Notes: generated from the letters alone by a model not told the origin. Positions 9,309 through 18,419 are shown, numbered from the stretch's first letter. The stretch is DNA of 47,148 bases from Clostridia bacterium (GCA_017404545.1 JAFRCC010000022.1:150448-197595); one strand, 5' to 3'. Program-made: numbers and translations.

Positions 9309-9812
9309 TTATGCTCCCATCACAGCACCTGCTGCTCCGAAAACTCCTGCTGATGCAATTCCCATTATTATTCCTGCTAAAATTACTCCTGCCATTACAG
9401 ATATACAGCTCTTTTTAAAATCCATATCTAAGAAACTTGCTGCCAAAGTTCCAGTCCATGCTCCAGTTCCAGGTAGTGGAACTCCAACGAATAAAAATAA
9501 TGCAAAATAAAGTCCACGACCTGCTTTTTCTTGCAATTTTTTTCCTCCTTTTTCGCCCTTTTCTAAACAAAATGTGAAAAATTTACCTATAAATTTTTTA
9601 TTTGCTCCCCATGTTAAAATTTTTCTAGCAAAAAAGAATATAAATGGTACTGGCAACATATTTCCAATTACACACAAAATATATAATGGAACAACGTCAA
9701 GAGCTCCGCCCATTGCAGGACTAAGACCAAATGGAACTGCTCCTCTTAATTCCACAACTGGAATCATTGAAATTAAAAATGTAATAATATATTTTTTTAA
9801 CATATTTATCAT
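9309..9812 (-). CDS. Small multidrug export family membrane protein (COG2426/PF06695)
   Basis: The 167 residues are highly hydrophobic with about four to five membrane helices. The N-terminal ISMIPVVELRGAVPFG and the later GVPLPGTGAWTG glycine/proline motif are characteristic of the COG2426 family, named for presumed small-molecule export but without a firmly known substrate. An in-frame TAG just upstream forces the start to ATG 9812 or ATG 9803. Neither has an adjacent ribosome binding site. The only AAAGGAG lies 25 bases upstream, across a hairpin that could also encode an 8-codon leader. Monocistronic, with a terminator directly after it. Confidence 0.85.
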   Translation of the reverse strand: MINMLKKYIITFLISMIPVVELRGAVPFGLSPAMGGALDVVPLYILCVIGNMLPVPFIFFFARKILTWGANKKFIGKFFTFCLEKGEKGGKKLQEKAGRGLYFALFLFVGVPLPGTGAWTGTLAASFLDMDFKKSCISVMAGVILAGIIMGIASAGVFGAAGAVMGA

Positions 9813-9844
9813 CTATGTATACTTTTAATATACATATCTCCTTT
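9809..9844 (-). promoter_or_regulatory. Leader with SD, 7-bp hairpin and overlapping 8-codon ORF
   Basis: AAAGGAG (9838-9844) is followed by the perfect inverted repeat ATGTATA-7 bases-TATACAT (9815-9835). The repeat contains an ATG starting an 8-codon frame (MYIKSIHR) whose TGA overlaps the main ATG as ATGA. Either the hairpin brings the SD next to the start, or the small frame couples translation. Confidence 0.45.
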
Positions 9845-9845
9845 C

Positions 9846-10107
9846 AAAATTATAAATCAAGTGTAATTTTACAATAACAATAATGAAAAATCTATAATTT
9901 TATTTTTTTTTGAATAATTTTTTTTAAACATCATATAATAGATATTGTAAAATTGATATTGACTTGTCTATTTGAATTATATAATTTATTAAAAATAACT
10001 TATATAATTATTTGTTTCTTGATAATTGATATTGGTTTTACAAAAAAGTGTGCATTTAAATATTTTTGCAAAAATATATGCTAGTTAGAGCTATATCCTC
10101 TCTATCA
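9846..10107. other. Gene-free AT-rich stretch
   Basis: About 260 bases between the membrane protein leader and the znuB terminator. It is very AT-rich, with several near matches to promoter hexamers on both strands (for example TTTACA and TTGACT near 9950-9965), but none with a clearly best spacing. No coding frame with a ribosome binding site was seen. Confidence 0.4.
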
Positions 10108-10143
10108 TAAAAGTATGCAAATTTGTTTATTTGCATACTTTTT
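10108..10143 (-). terminator. Terminator of the zinc uptake operon
   Basis: Arms AAAGTATGCAAAT and ATTTGCATACTTT form a 13-bp stem that starts within the znuB stop codon. It has T-rich flanks on both strands. Confidence 0.75.
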
Positions 10144-10957
10144 ATATTTTACAAACTTTTGCGTATATTATAGCAAAAATATACTCTGCAACGTACACCC
10201 CAACTATACATGCTCCAGTTGGAAGTTTTAAGAAGAATGAAAATAATAGTCCAAATATAAAACATATAATAGAAATAAGTACAGACAATATTACCATATT
10301 TCTAAAACTATTTGTAATTTTTCTAGCAATTATGGCAGGAAATACTATTAAACTTGAAATTAGCAAAGTTCCCATCATTCTCATTCCCAGTACAACAACA
10401 ATTGCAGTTATAAGCGATATTAGAAATTGATAAAAAGTAACACTTATACCGCTTACTTTGGCAAATTTTTCATCGTACGAAATCATAAATAACCTGTTAT
10501 AGAAAAATACATATATAATAATCAAAATTATTGATAAAATAACACTTATAATAACATCTTGTGTGGTCATAGACAATATGCTACCAAACATGTAATTGTA
10601 TACATCTACGTTAAATCCTTTTGAGGCGGACGTAATTATAACTCCAAAGGCCAATGCTGCAGTTGATACAAGTGCAATTGTAACATCTCCTGAAGCCCCT
10701 TTCTTTTGGCTAATTAGCAATATTATAAACGAAGCAATTATAACTATTGGAATTGCTACATACATTTCTGGCAAATTTAACACCAAAGCAAGAGACAAAG
10801 CTGCAAATCCAACTTCTCCTAGGCCATGGCCAATCATGGAATAATTTTTTAATACTAATATTACACCAATTAATGCAGAGCATAGTGAAATAGCAATACC
10901 ACAAACTAAAGCTCTTTGCATGAACGGATAATTCAATAACTCTATAATTATATTCAT
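10142..10957 (-). CDS. znuB: Zinc ABC transporter permease (ABC-3 family)
   Basis: Forms the membrane channel of a zinc or manganese importer together with the ATPase and binding protein encoded just upstream. The 271 residues show about eight hydrophobic helices. The stretch IGHGLGEVGFAALSLAL near residues 43-58 and MRMMGTLLISSLIVFPAIIAR near 190-210 are typical of ABC-3 permeases. ATG at 10957 has GGGGAAG upstream. It is the last gene of zur-znuA-znuC-znuB, 14 bases after znuC. Metal choice is inferred from the zinc-type Fur regulator at the head of the operon. Confidence 0.93.
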   Translation of the reverse strand: MNIIIELLNYPFMQRALVCGIAISLCSALIGVILVLKNYSMIGHGLGEVGFAALSLALVLNLPEMYVAIPIVIIASFIILLISQKKGASGDVTIALVSTAALAFGVIITSASKGFNVDVYNYMFGSILSMTTQDVIISVILSIILIIIYVFFYNRLFMISYDEKFAKVSGISVTFYQFLISLITAIVVVLGMRMMGTLLISSLIVFPAIIARKITNSFRNMVILSVLISIICFIFGLLFSFFLKLPTGACIVGVYVAEYIFAIIYAKVCKI

Positions 10958-10971
10958 TTATCTTCCCCTTA

Positions 10972-11634
10972 TTACAAACCTTTCCAATCTTCTATTTTTC
11001 CATCAAACTTAACAGATGTTGCCATGCATATAACTCTAACATCTTTTGTTTTTATTTCATCCAAATCATGTGTTGCCATAATTATCGTAATATCTTTTTC
11101 TTCATGAAGTCTATCAAGTATTTTATAAAATTCATTTGTTATGTTTACATCTAGTCCGCTACATGGTTCATCTAATATAATTAGCTTTGGCTCTCTTATA
11201 AGAGCTCTTGCTAAAATTACTCTTTGGCGTTGTCCTCCAGATAAACTACCTATTTGCTTGTTTACTATATCTTTTATACTAAGCATATCGCAAACATTAT
11301 CAAACATTTCCCAATCTTTTTTTCTATAAAAAGGAAGTTTCCCATGTTTTTGAACGCCAGTCATTATTATTTCTTTAGCAGTTGCTGGAAATGTTAAATC
11401 CTTCATATTATTTTGAGCAACATACCCAATTTTATCATCTTCAATATTAATATTAATTTCACCAGAATCTTTTTTATGAAGTCCGATCAATGTTTTAATC
11501 AAAGTGCTCTTTCCAGATCCATTCTCACCAACTAAACAAATATATTCACCATTATCTACTTTAAAGTTAACATCCTTTATTGCATCATGATTGTTATATG
11601 ATGCGGATAAATCTTTTACTTCTATAATACTCAT
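10972..11634 (-). CDS. znuC: Zinc ABC transporter ATP-binding protein
   Basis: Drives metal import by ATP hydrolysis at the inner face of the membrane. The start is placed at ATG 11634 (AAAGG at proper spacing), giving 220 residues, although the frame is open further upstream. Walker A GENGSGKST (about 34-42), signature LSGGQRQRV (about 134-142), Walker B LIILDEPCSGLD and the switch histidine in MATHDLDE are all present. It matches ZnuC/AdcC in length and in having little C-terminal extension. Confidence 0.94.
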   Translation of the reverse strand: MSIIEVKDLSASYNNHDAIKDVNFKVDNGEYICLVGENGSGKSTLIKTLIGLHKKDSGEININIEDDKIGYVAQNNMKDLTFPATAKEIIMTGVQKHGKLPFYRKKDWEMFDNVCDMLSIKDIVNKQIGSLSGGQRQRVILARALIREPKLIILDEPCSGLDVNITNEFYKILDRLHEEKDITIIMATHDLDEIKTKDVRVICMATSVKFDGKIEDWKGL

Positions 11635-11667
11635 ATTCGTACCTTTCTTTATATTTTTCATATTTGA

Positions 11668-12624
11668 CTATTCTAAAGCTTGTTTTAAGTTTTCTAGATT
11701 TTTTCTCATTAGGCTTATATATGTCTCTCCATTATTTATTTCTTCTTGTGTTGCATTGTGGATCGTATGGAATACAAGCTTTTGTGCGCCAGTTTCTTTT
11801 GCAATTGAATCTGCTATTTTTCCTGATGAGGCTTCTTGATAAAATACAACTTTTATATTATTTTCTTTCATATAATCAATTACTTCTTTTACTCTTGCTA
11901 CACTTGGCTCTGCACTTTCACCACAAGAATCATATGCAGTAACATATTCTAAATTATATCTATTTACAAAATATGAATATGCAAAAGTTCCACCAAATGC
12001 AATTTTATTTTTGTCTGAGCTTTTTATAGTATTTTCAATATCTAAATCTAAACTATTTATTTCTTTAATAAGTTTCTCAGAATTCGCTTTGTAGTATTCT
12101 TCGTTATCTCTATCTATTGAACATAGCTCATCTGTAATATTTTTTACCATTACTATTGCATTCTGTGGATTAAGCCAAATATGTGGATCAAATTCATGGT
12201 GATGGTGCTCTTCATGCTCGTGTTCATGCTCTTCTTCATCCTCGTCGTCATCTTCGCTCTTTATTAAATTGATATTATTTGATGCATCTAATATCTTTGT
12301 ATCCGAATCCACCCCAGATATTATTCTATCAGCCCATGGTTCCATATATTTCCCTGTATATATAAACAAATCTGAATCATTTATTCTTATAATATCCTGT
12401 GGAGTTGGTTCATATGTATGTGTTTCTGTTCCTGGTGTTAATAATAATGATACATTAATTTTATCTCCACCAATTTTTTTTGCAAAATCGTATTGTGGAA
12501 ATAGTGTAGCAACTATTTGGATTTTATTGTCATCTTGTTTTTTCTCGCTCTTTGGCTCCATAATAACTATACAAGCACCAAATGCAATAACTGATATTAT
12601 TATAAAAATTAATCCCTTTTTCAT
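11668..12624 (-). CDS. znuA: Zinc-binding substrate protein of the ABC importer
   Basis: Captures zinc outside the membrane and hands it to ZnuBC. The 318 residues begin with a hydrophobic signal ending AFGAC (Cys18), a possible but non-ideal lipobox. Metal ligands visible are His69 in THTYEP and His148 in DPHIW. Between them lies an acidic and histidine-rich loop (about 124-143), the usual zinc-sensing loop of ZnuA. Where many family members have a third histidine before AF.Y, this protein reads GGTFAYSYF, so that ligand may be replaced. ATG 12624 follows AGAAGGGG. Confidence 0.92.
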   Translation of the reverse strand: MKKGLIFIIISVIAFGACIVIMEPKSEKKQDDNKIQIVATLFPQYDFAKKIGGDKINVSLLLTPGTETHTYEPTPQDIIRINDSDLFIYTGKYMEPWADRIISGVDSDTKILDASNNINLIKSEDDDEDEEEHEHEHEEHHHHEFDPHIWLNPQNAIVMVKNITDELCSIDRDNEEYYKANSEKLIKEINSLDLDIENTIKSSDKNKIAFGGTFAYSYFVNRYNLEYVTAYDSCGESAEPSVARVKEVIDYMKENNIKVVFYQEASSGKIADSIAKETGAQKLVFHTIHNATQEEINNGETYISLMRKNLENLKQALE

Positions 12625-12639
12625 TAAAAACCCCTTCTA

Positions 12640-13050
12640 TTAATTATTCATGCAGTTTTCACATGTTCCGTATAAAGTTGTCTTGCACATATCTATTAAA
12701 AAGTTATGTTCTTTCAAGATATGCTCTGAAAGCTCTTCCATCTCATGACAATCCAAATGAATTAAACTTCCACATTTAGAGCATTTCATATGAAAATGTG
12801 TACAACAGTCATGTCCCTCATTTATATATTGAAAACAAGCAGCTTCCCCTCTTTCAGATCCAGTATATTTCCTGATTATATTCTCTTCAACTAAATTATC
12901 CAAATATCTATATACTGTTGATTTTCCAATTGGATTACCTACTTGTTTAAAATGATCAATTATATTATCCGCAGTTATATGGTTATCTATGTTTTCTCTT
13001 AGATATCCAAGTATAGCTACTCTTTGTTTTGTTTTATATGATTTTTCCAA
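12640..13050 (-). CDS. zur: Fur-family regulator, probably zinc-responsive Zur
   Basis: A 136-residue Fur-type repressor. The winged helix lies at about 1-80 (IGKSTVYRYLDNLVEENII), and the dimer domain carries two CxxC pairs, Cys90/Cys93 and Cys130/Cys133, plus a His/Cys-rich segment (about 80-90). It starts at TTG 13050, behind AGGAGG at ideal spacing. It heads the znuACB operon, which strongly suggests zinc repression of the importer. A palindrome overlapping its own promoter is the likely binding site. A peroxide- or iron-sensing role is less likely from context. Confidence 0.88.
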   Translation of the reverse strand: MEKSYKTKQRVAILGYLRENIDNHITADNIIDHFKQVGNPIGKSTVYRYLDNLVEENIIRKYTGSERGEAACFQYINEGHDCCTHFHMKCSKCGSLIHLDCHEMEELSEHILKEHNFLIDMCKTTLYGTCENCMNN

Positions 13051-13066
13051 TTTATTCCTCCTGATT

Positions 13067-13081
13067 TGAAACTGGGTTTCA
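13067..13081. promoter_or_regulatory. Candidate Zur operator
   Basis: The perfect inverted repeat TGAAAC-TGG-GTTTCA sits between the -10 box and the start of zur, overlapping the last -10 base. A bound dimer would block transcription start. It does not match the classic Bacillus Zur or Fur boxes. Confidence 0.5.
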
Positions 13082-13109
13082 TTTTATCATTGTAACAATT
13101 TTTTGTCAA
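13081..13109 (-). promoter_or_regulatory. Promoter of the zur-znuACB operon
   Basis: TTGACA (13104-13109), exactly 17 bases, TAAAAT (13081-13086) on the minus strand. A near-consensus sigma-A promoter. Confidence 0.8.
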
Positions 13110-13119
13110 CAGATATAGA

Positions 13120-13150
13120 AAAAAAGAGAACATAAACTATGCTCTCTTTA
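13120..13150 (-). terminator. Terminator of the Ig-like protein gene
   Basis: On the minus strand AAAGAGAGCATA and TTATGTTCTCTTT pair around a 2-base tip and run into seven T. It lies about 18 bases after the stop at 13168. Confidence 0.75.
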
Positions 13151-13167
13151 AACAACATTATTATTAA

Positions 13168-15015
13168 TTATTTAGTTTTCTTTCTAAATATAAATGCTGC
13201 AATTACAAATGTTATTGCGCCAAGTACAACCAATAATTCTGTTGATGCTTCACCCGTTGATGGTACATCTTCATTTGCTTCAGAATCTGAATCTGGCTCT
13301 TCTCCGTTTTCTGTTCTAACCGTTATCTTAATCTGCGCCACAGCACCATCTGCTGATACTGCAGTAATTACTGTTGTTCCTGCTTTAATAGCTTTAACGT
13401 TTCCATTTCCATCTACTGTTGCTACTGCTGGTCTTGAAGATTTCCAAGATGTTGCAGCTCCTTTTGTAACTTTTATTTGTAATGAATCACCTATATTCAA
13501 CGTTTGGCTCTTTCTTGGTGATATTGCAAATTCACTTGTTGTTTCTGTTGGTTCATCATCATCACCATTATTTTCATCTCCGCCACTACTCTGCGCTTGA
13601 CTTACAGTAACTGTAATTGATGATGATTTTCCGCTCTTATTTGTTGCTGTTATTCTTGCATCTCCTACACCTTTTGCAACTACTAATCCACTGCCATTAA
13701 CGGTAGCAACTGAGTCGTTGCTCGATGTCCACGTAACACTTTGGTCGGCGTACACGCTTACGCTCTTTCCAACTTCCAATTTTATATTTGATGAAGGACC
13801 AATTACTGGTGCTGCCTGTTCATTTTCTTTAACAGAAATTGTAACTGCAGCTGTTAAACCACCATCTTTAGCTGTTGCTTTTATCTCAGATGAACCAGCT
13901 TTATCAGAAATTACAATTGCTTCTGTATCTGAACTATTCTCAGAAATTACTACAGCATTTTTATTACTAGATGTCCACGTAACTGGAATATCTGACTTAA
14001 TAGTTGTTTGATCTCCTCCTGCAGAAAGTGACGTTTTTCCTGGTGTTAGCACCGGAGTTTTCTTCTCTGGTTCATCAGGTGTAGAATCTGAAACTATTAC
14101 TTGGGCAGTTGCCGTTTTACCTCCATCTTTTGCAGTTGCAGTAATCTCACAATTTCCAGCTTTTAATGGGATAACAACTGCAGATTTTCCATCATCTCCT
14201 GAAGTCACACTAGCTACACTTGAATCGCTTGAAGTCCAATCCGAAATTTCAATATCTGACGTAATCTGCGCTGGGTCGCCACCAACTGTTAAACTTAAAG
14301 AGCTAGGGCTTAATTGTGGTGCCCCACTTTCTGTTGGTGGTACATCTGGTGGTGTATCTGCTATTACCTCAACATCAACTGAAGCGCTTCCTCTATCTTG
14401 CGATGTAGCTGTAATTGTAGCTGTTCCCGCAGAAACTCCTGTTACAGTTCCATTACCATCAACACTTGCAACAGAACTATTACTTGAACTATATTCAACA
14501 GAAACGTCTGATGGTGTTACACTTACAGAAGTCGTTCCATTAACCGTTATTTGACTATCATTAATTGAAATTTTTATATTTTCTAACACTGGTTCTGGTT
14601 CCTTAACAGCTATTTCTGCACTTACAGAAAAGCTATCCTCCCCAATACCTTCACCCGCATCTGCAAATTTTAACGTTCCTGAAATCGTAATCTCACCAGT
14701 TGCATTACTATCTCCGGCACTAACACTAACATCAAAACTCTCCTGAGTCCCCGTCTCTCCATTAAATCCATATTGCACACTTGATGGACTTGCACTAATT
14801 CCACCGCTAGTAGTAATAGTTGCATTATATGATGTTACCGGACTTGGAAATGTAACTGTTACCGTTTGAGTAGCACGTGGCTCCATTTTTCCTTCATATG
14901 ATAAACTTGCATTCTCTCCCGACGCTGTGTCTGCAGTTGCTCCATTTTTTAGTACCAATATTGCTATCAGAGCAGCTATTAGCAATAAACATATAAATTT
15001 TACTATCTTCTTCAT
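13168..15015 (-). CDS. Wall-anchored protein with bacterial Ig-like (BIG2) domains
   Basis: A secreted 615-residue surface protein. It has an N-terminal signal (KKIVKFICLLLIAALIAILV), an opening beta-rich domain of about 130 residues, then about five Ig-like domains of the BIG2 type, each with the pattern WTSSN.SVATV followed by G...ITAT. The C-terminus is a complete cell-wall sorting signal: VPSTG (584-588), a hydrophobic stretch and the tail FRKKTK. It is therefore expected to be attached to peptidoglycan by a sortase, which is not in this window. Probably structural or adhesive; ligand unknown. Confidence 0.9.
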   Translation of the reverse strand: MKKIVKFICLLLIAALIAILVLKNGATADTASGENASLSYEGKMEPRATQTVTVTFPSPVTSYNATITTSGGISASPSSVQYGFNGETGTQESFDVSVSAGDSNATGEITISGTLKFADAGEGIGEDSFSVSAEIAVKEPEPVLENIKISINDSQITVNGTTSVSVTPSDVSVEYSSSNSSVASVDGNGTVTGVSAGTATITATSQDRGSASVDVEVIADTPPDVPPTESGAPQLSPSSLSLTVGGDPAQITSDIEISDWTSSDSSVASVTSGDDGKSAVVIPLKAGNCEITATAKDGGKTATAQVIVSDSTPDEPEKKTPVLTPGKTSLSAGGDQTTIKSDIPVTWTSSNKNAVVISENSSDTEAIVISDKAGSSEIKATAKDGGLTAAVTISVKENEQAAPVIGPSSNIKLEVGKSVSVYADQSVTWTSSNDSVATVNGSGLVVAKGVGDARITATNKSGKSSSITVTVSQAQSSGGDENNGDDDEPTETTSEFAISPRKSQTLNIGDSLQIKVTKGAATSWKSSRPAVATVDGNGNVKAIKAGTTVITAVSADGAVAQIKITVRTENGEEPDSDSEANEDVPSTGEASTELLVVLGAITFVIAAFIFRKKTK

Positions 15016-15163
15016 TAGTTTATCCCCCTATATACTATCTACTAATTGTATTTTATATTTTTTTAAGCATATTTTCAATATTTATATATATATGTCATAT
15101 AAATGTAATTAATTTGTAATGTTTTTGTAATGTATGAATCAACTTACAAAAAAATTTTTAACA

Positions 15164-15212
15164 AAAAGAACCCTCTTTATTAACTTTTTTTAACAAAGAG
15201 GATTCTTTTTAC
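15164..15212 (-). terminator. Terminator downstream of the gene at 15268
   Basis: Arms AAAAAGAACCCTCTTT and AAAGAGGATTCTTTTT pair with one mismatch around a T-rich loop, and T runs flank both sides. The rest of 15016-15267 shows nothing else. Confidence 0.75.
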
Positions 15213-15267
15213 GAACTTGATTCAAAAAAAATTTTTTTATTAAGCTATTCCCTTTAGAATCTGTTAT

Positions 15268-15966
15268 TTATCTAATTGTTTCAGTTATTTTTGTGCAATC
15301 TCCATTTTTATTAAACGTTAAAGTACATGTATTTATACTTCCAGTTTCAGCCTCTGGCTCTTCTAATTTTTTATGTGAATCTAATACATCTTCAACCTTC
15401 TTAGTAGAAGTTTTTCCATTTTTTATTGTTGCAAATGTTGTTCCTTCTGGTACATCAATTTTCACACTTGACTTCGTAGATTTATATACTATATAATCAG
15501 TTTCTTTTTCTTTTAGTATATATTTTTTATTTGTTGTGTCATAATTTATGTAATATGCTGTTGCTGATGAATCGGATGATTTTAATATTAAATTGTTAGA
15601 TTTTATTTGGCTCTTTGTATATGTTGATCCAAGAATTTCAATACTTTCTCCAGATTTTAACGAAGTATAGTCATCCTTTAATATTTCGTACGCTTCATAT
15701 ACAACACCCTTTATAGTGTAGCCTTCATCTGCTTCTTCTATACTTTTTATGAATAACACTTTACCATCCGCAAGAGTTTCACTAGTTAATTCTTCATATT
15801 CTTCTGCTTCTTCTCCTAGATTTTCTTCAACTGCTGAATCATCCTCTTCGGAGGTTTCTATAACATATTTATTTCCATTTATTTTAAATTTCCATAATCC
15901 GTAAAAGTCTACTACTAGGATTACTACAATTATTAATATTACTATAATTCTTAATACTTTTCTCAT
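15268..15966 (-). CDS. Membrane-anchored hypothetical protein
   Basis: Not recognised. The 232 residues start with a single membrane helix (about 5-25), followed by a Glu-rich spacer (residues 39-62) and a predicted extracellular domain rich in beta-type residues and Lys/Thr/Ser. A cysteine near the C-terminus (NTCTLTF) and another (GDCTK) could form a disulphide. It stands alone between the Ig-like protein and the phosphate transporter, with a terminator on its 3-prime side. Confidence 0.6.
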   Translation of the reverse strand: MRKVLRIIVILIIVVILVVDFYGLWKFKINGNKYVIETSEEDDSAVEENLGEEAEEYEELTSETLADGKVLFIKSIEEADEGYTIKGVVYEAYEILKDDYTSLKSGESIEILGSTYTKSQIKSNNLILKSSDSSATAYYINYDTTNKKYILKEKETDYIVYKSTKSSVKIDVPEGTTFATIKNGKTSTKKVEDVLDSHKKLEEPEAETGSINTCTLTFNKNGDCTKITETIR

Positions 15967-16036
15967 CTAAATACCTTCCTATCTATAAACTGCTTTCATA
16001 TTATAACATTATTAAAACATTAATTACAATCTTTTT

Positions 16037-17029
16037 CTAAAATCTTATAAATATCTTTGCTAATATATACGATAAAATTAGACATACAGGAAATGTTAAT
16101 ATCCATGCTTTTATAATTCCAACTACCGCCTTTTTTCCCACTTTTTGTTTATCACTTTTACCTACACCTATTATTGCCATTGTTTTTACATGTGTTGTAC
16201 TTACTGGTAATCCATTTACACTTGCCAAAAACAACGCAATCGATGAAGCAATGTCACTACTTAATGCCTGTTTTTTAGTTAGTGGTGTTACATTATTTCC
16301 AATATTTTCTGCAATTTTTTCTCCTCCAATTGCAACACCAACGAACATAACAAATGCAACGAACATTATTATAAATGCAAAATCTGTTGGAACAAGATAT
16401 GATGGCACCGTTAGCCCTTTTACAATAAAAGTATATATTATAAGAATACCTATAAATTTTTGTCCATCTTGTGCTCCGTGCATAAACGACATTGCGCACA
16501 TACTAAATATCTGGAATTTGCTAATTACACTATCTTCAACTTTTTTGAAAGTTTTTCGTAAAATTTTTTCTATAATAAAACTTACAACAAATGTACCTAA
16601 AATTGACCATAACAAACCAACTCCAACACTTATCCACTGATTTACATTTACCGATTTAAAACCATATACTGCTATTGCACTTCCTGTAAGTCCTGCTACC
16701 AGTCCATGTGTTTCGCTCGTTGGTATACCAAAATGCATAGCAACAAGTGCAAACACAATTACCGATAGCATAGCAGTTATAAGAACTAATATACCATCTA
16801 ATCCTCCTTGTACATTTACCATTGTACTTATACAATCTGCAACAGAAATGTTTACAAAACTCATTGCAGCAATTCCTATAAAATTAAATATTGCACTTAT
16901 CATAGACGCTTTTCTAAAACTCATTACCTTTGACCCTATAATAGTTGCTATAGCATTAGGTGCATCTGTTAATCCATTTGTAAATATAAGTAATACTGTT
17001 ATTATTACAGCTAATGTTTGAATAATCAT
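16037..17029 (-). CDS. PitA-like inorganic phosphate transporter (PHO4 family)
   Basis: Moves phosphate, probably with a cation, across the cytoplasmic membrane. The frame extends to a TTG at 17044, but GAAGGAG at that point is the ribosome binding site for ATG 17029, giving 330 residues. Family signatures are TNGLTDAPNAIATIIGSKV at the N-terminus and its partner GIPTSETHGLVAGLTG near residue 105, together with GLPVSTTHVKTMAIIGVG near the C-terminus. About ten membrane helices are visible. No PhoU-like partner is adjacent. Confidence 0.93.
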   Translation of the reverse strand: MIIQTLAVIITVLLIFTNGLTDAPNAIATIIGSKVMSFRKASMISAIFNFIGIAAMSFVNISVADCISTMVNVQGGLDGILVLITAMLSVIVFALVAMHFGIPTSETHGLVAGLTGSAIAVYGFKSVNVNQWISVGVGLLWSILGTFVVSFIIEKILRKTFKKVEDSVISKFQIFSMCAMSFMHGAQDGQKFIGILIIYTFIVKGLTVPSYLVPTDFAFIIMFVAFVMFVGVAIGGEKIAENIGNNVTPLTKKQALSSDIASSIALFLASVNGLPVSTTHVKTMAIIGVGKSDKQKVGKKAVVGIIKAWILTFPVCLILSYILAKIFIRF

Positions 17030-17105
17030 TTTATTCTCCTTCAATCTTCTGTTTCTTCAATTATAATATTATATATTTTTAAATGCAATTTTTTATACAA
17101 AAAAA

Positions 17106-17759
17106 TTATTTATTACTTATATGAATATTTTCCACGCCTACATTAAGCTCTCGCTGAATAATGCTTTGAATTTGTGCAATTTCCGCAGTTTCTATGCTTT
17201 CTGCCCTCACGACAGCACTCACACTATTATTATTTACAAAAATAACAACATCTTGAAAACCTTTGTTTTTTATAAGATTTTCGGCAATCATTATAGAATT
17301 TCTCTGTTCATTTATTTTATTTATTTCCCCCTGTGCAGTATTTTTTTGTTCAGCTGAAATTTCCGAATTTGCCAGAATATTTTGGTATGTCTCTAGCATT
17401 TCTGAATACATTTTCTCACGATCTAATTTTGACTGATTAAAGTATGTGTCGATTTCTCCTGTTGAAGTTACACTTACTTCTTCTGATGCTGTATCATTTG
17501 ATATACTATTTTCATTTGGTGTATTGCTGTTTTTATTTTCATTTGCTGTATTGCTGTTTTTATTTTCACTGGATATAGCCACATTATCGTTACTTACTAG
17601 TCTTGCATCTCCAATTCCAGCAATTTCCGTTTGTTCAGCAATTGCTGATGTCTCAGCGACCTGCTCCGTCTTCATTGTATAGCTTATATATCCTGTTGTG
17701 ATAAGCATTAGAGCAATTGCAAATATAATAATTTGATTTTTCTTTAAAGTTTTTATCAT
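17106..17759 (-). CDS. spoIIIAH: Stage III sporulation protein AH
   Basis: Mother-cell component of the SpoIIIA-SpoIIQ channel that joins mother cell and forespore. From ATG 17759 it has 217 residues: one N-terminal membrane helix, a low-complexity Asn/Glu/Ser linker containing a tandem repeat of ENKNSNT, and a C-terminal ring-building domain with QRNSIMIAENLIKNKGFQDVV and ELNVGVENIHI. Longer starts would overlap the ribosome binding site AAAGGA. Last gene of the operon. Confidence 0.92.
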   Translation of the reverse strand: MIKTLKKNQIIIFAIALMLITTGYISYTMKTEQVAETSAIAEQTEIAGIGDARLVSNDNVAISSENKNSNTANENKNSNTPNENSISNDTASEEVSVTSTGEIDTYFNQSKLDREKMYSEMLETYQNILANSEISAEQKNTAQGEINKINEQRNSIMIAENLIKNKGFQDVVIFVNNNSVSAVVRAESIETAEIAQIQSIIQRELNVGVENIHISNK

Positions 17760-17776
17760 ACAAAACAAATCCTTTC

Positions 17777-18376
17777 CTATTTCATTTCAAATACTTGTAT
17801 TTTATAGGTAGATAAGCCTGTTGCTGCTGAAACAGCTTGAATAATATCTGTCTTAGTTTTTACATTTTCAGCCCCTTTGGCTATAACAACTGCCCCTTGA
17901 ATTTGAGGACTACTAATACTTTGCGTTACAACATTGTCGTTTGAGTATACAACCTCCCTTTTATTGTTTGTCGAATTTATTGTTCTTTTTCCTCCAGAAG
18001 TATCTGTTTCTTCAGTTACACTTGATTGTTCATCTTCGTTATATACAGGGTTTATTTTATTAGTTTCTGAATACGTTAATAATACCTTAACTTCACCAAC
18101 TCCGCTAATATTAGAAAGTATCTCAGATAACCTATCTTCCAAATTTTCTTCTTCAATTTTTTGTACCATTGTTTTAGTGTCACCCTGGTTTACTGCTGTA
18201 TTTGAAATTAAAGCATTATTTTTTTTCTTATCATCTTTCCAAATATAATTGATTGCAACAACAGTTACAACAAGCACTATTGCTAACACTACAAGATTTT
18301 CGACAGATTTCTTATTTTTTGTGTTGTCTACTTTTACCAAAGCTTGTTTTATTGTATCTACCTTATCTTTTAACAT
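17777..18376 (-). CDS. spoIIIAG: Stage III sporulation protein AG
   Basis: Ring-forming protein of the sporulation channel. ATG 18376 follows AGGAGG and gives 199 residues; the GTG at 18388 lies inside the ribosome binding site. One membrane helix at about 28-48 is followed by the ring-building domain with LSNISGVGEVKVLLTYSE and, after a Ser/Thr-rich insert, QIQGAVVIAKGAEN and ATGLSTYKIQVFEMK. Length and motifs fit SpoIIIAG. It follows spoIIIAF by 18 bases if the frameshifted spoIIIAF end is used. Confidence 0.93.
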   Translation of the reverse strand: MLKDKVDTIKQALVKVDNTKNKKSVENLVVLAIVLVVTVVAINYIWKDDKKKNNALISNTAVNQGDTKTMVQKIEEENLEDRLSEILSNISGVGEVKVLLTYSETNKINPVYNEDEQSSVTEETDTSGGKRTINSTNNKREVVYSNDNVVTQSISSPQIQGAVVIAKGAENVKTKTDIIQAVSAATGLSTYKIQVFEMK

Positions 18377-18419
18377 CCCTTTTATCACCTCCTATTAACT
18401 AACATTTATATTTGAAGAG

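Noticed and set aside
13168..15015. Long plus-strand frames opposite the Ig-like protein
   Set aside because: They mirror the repeated Ser/Thr/Val codons of the real gene and show no family motif.
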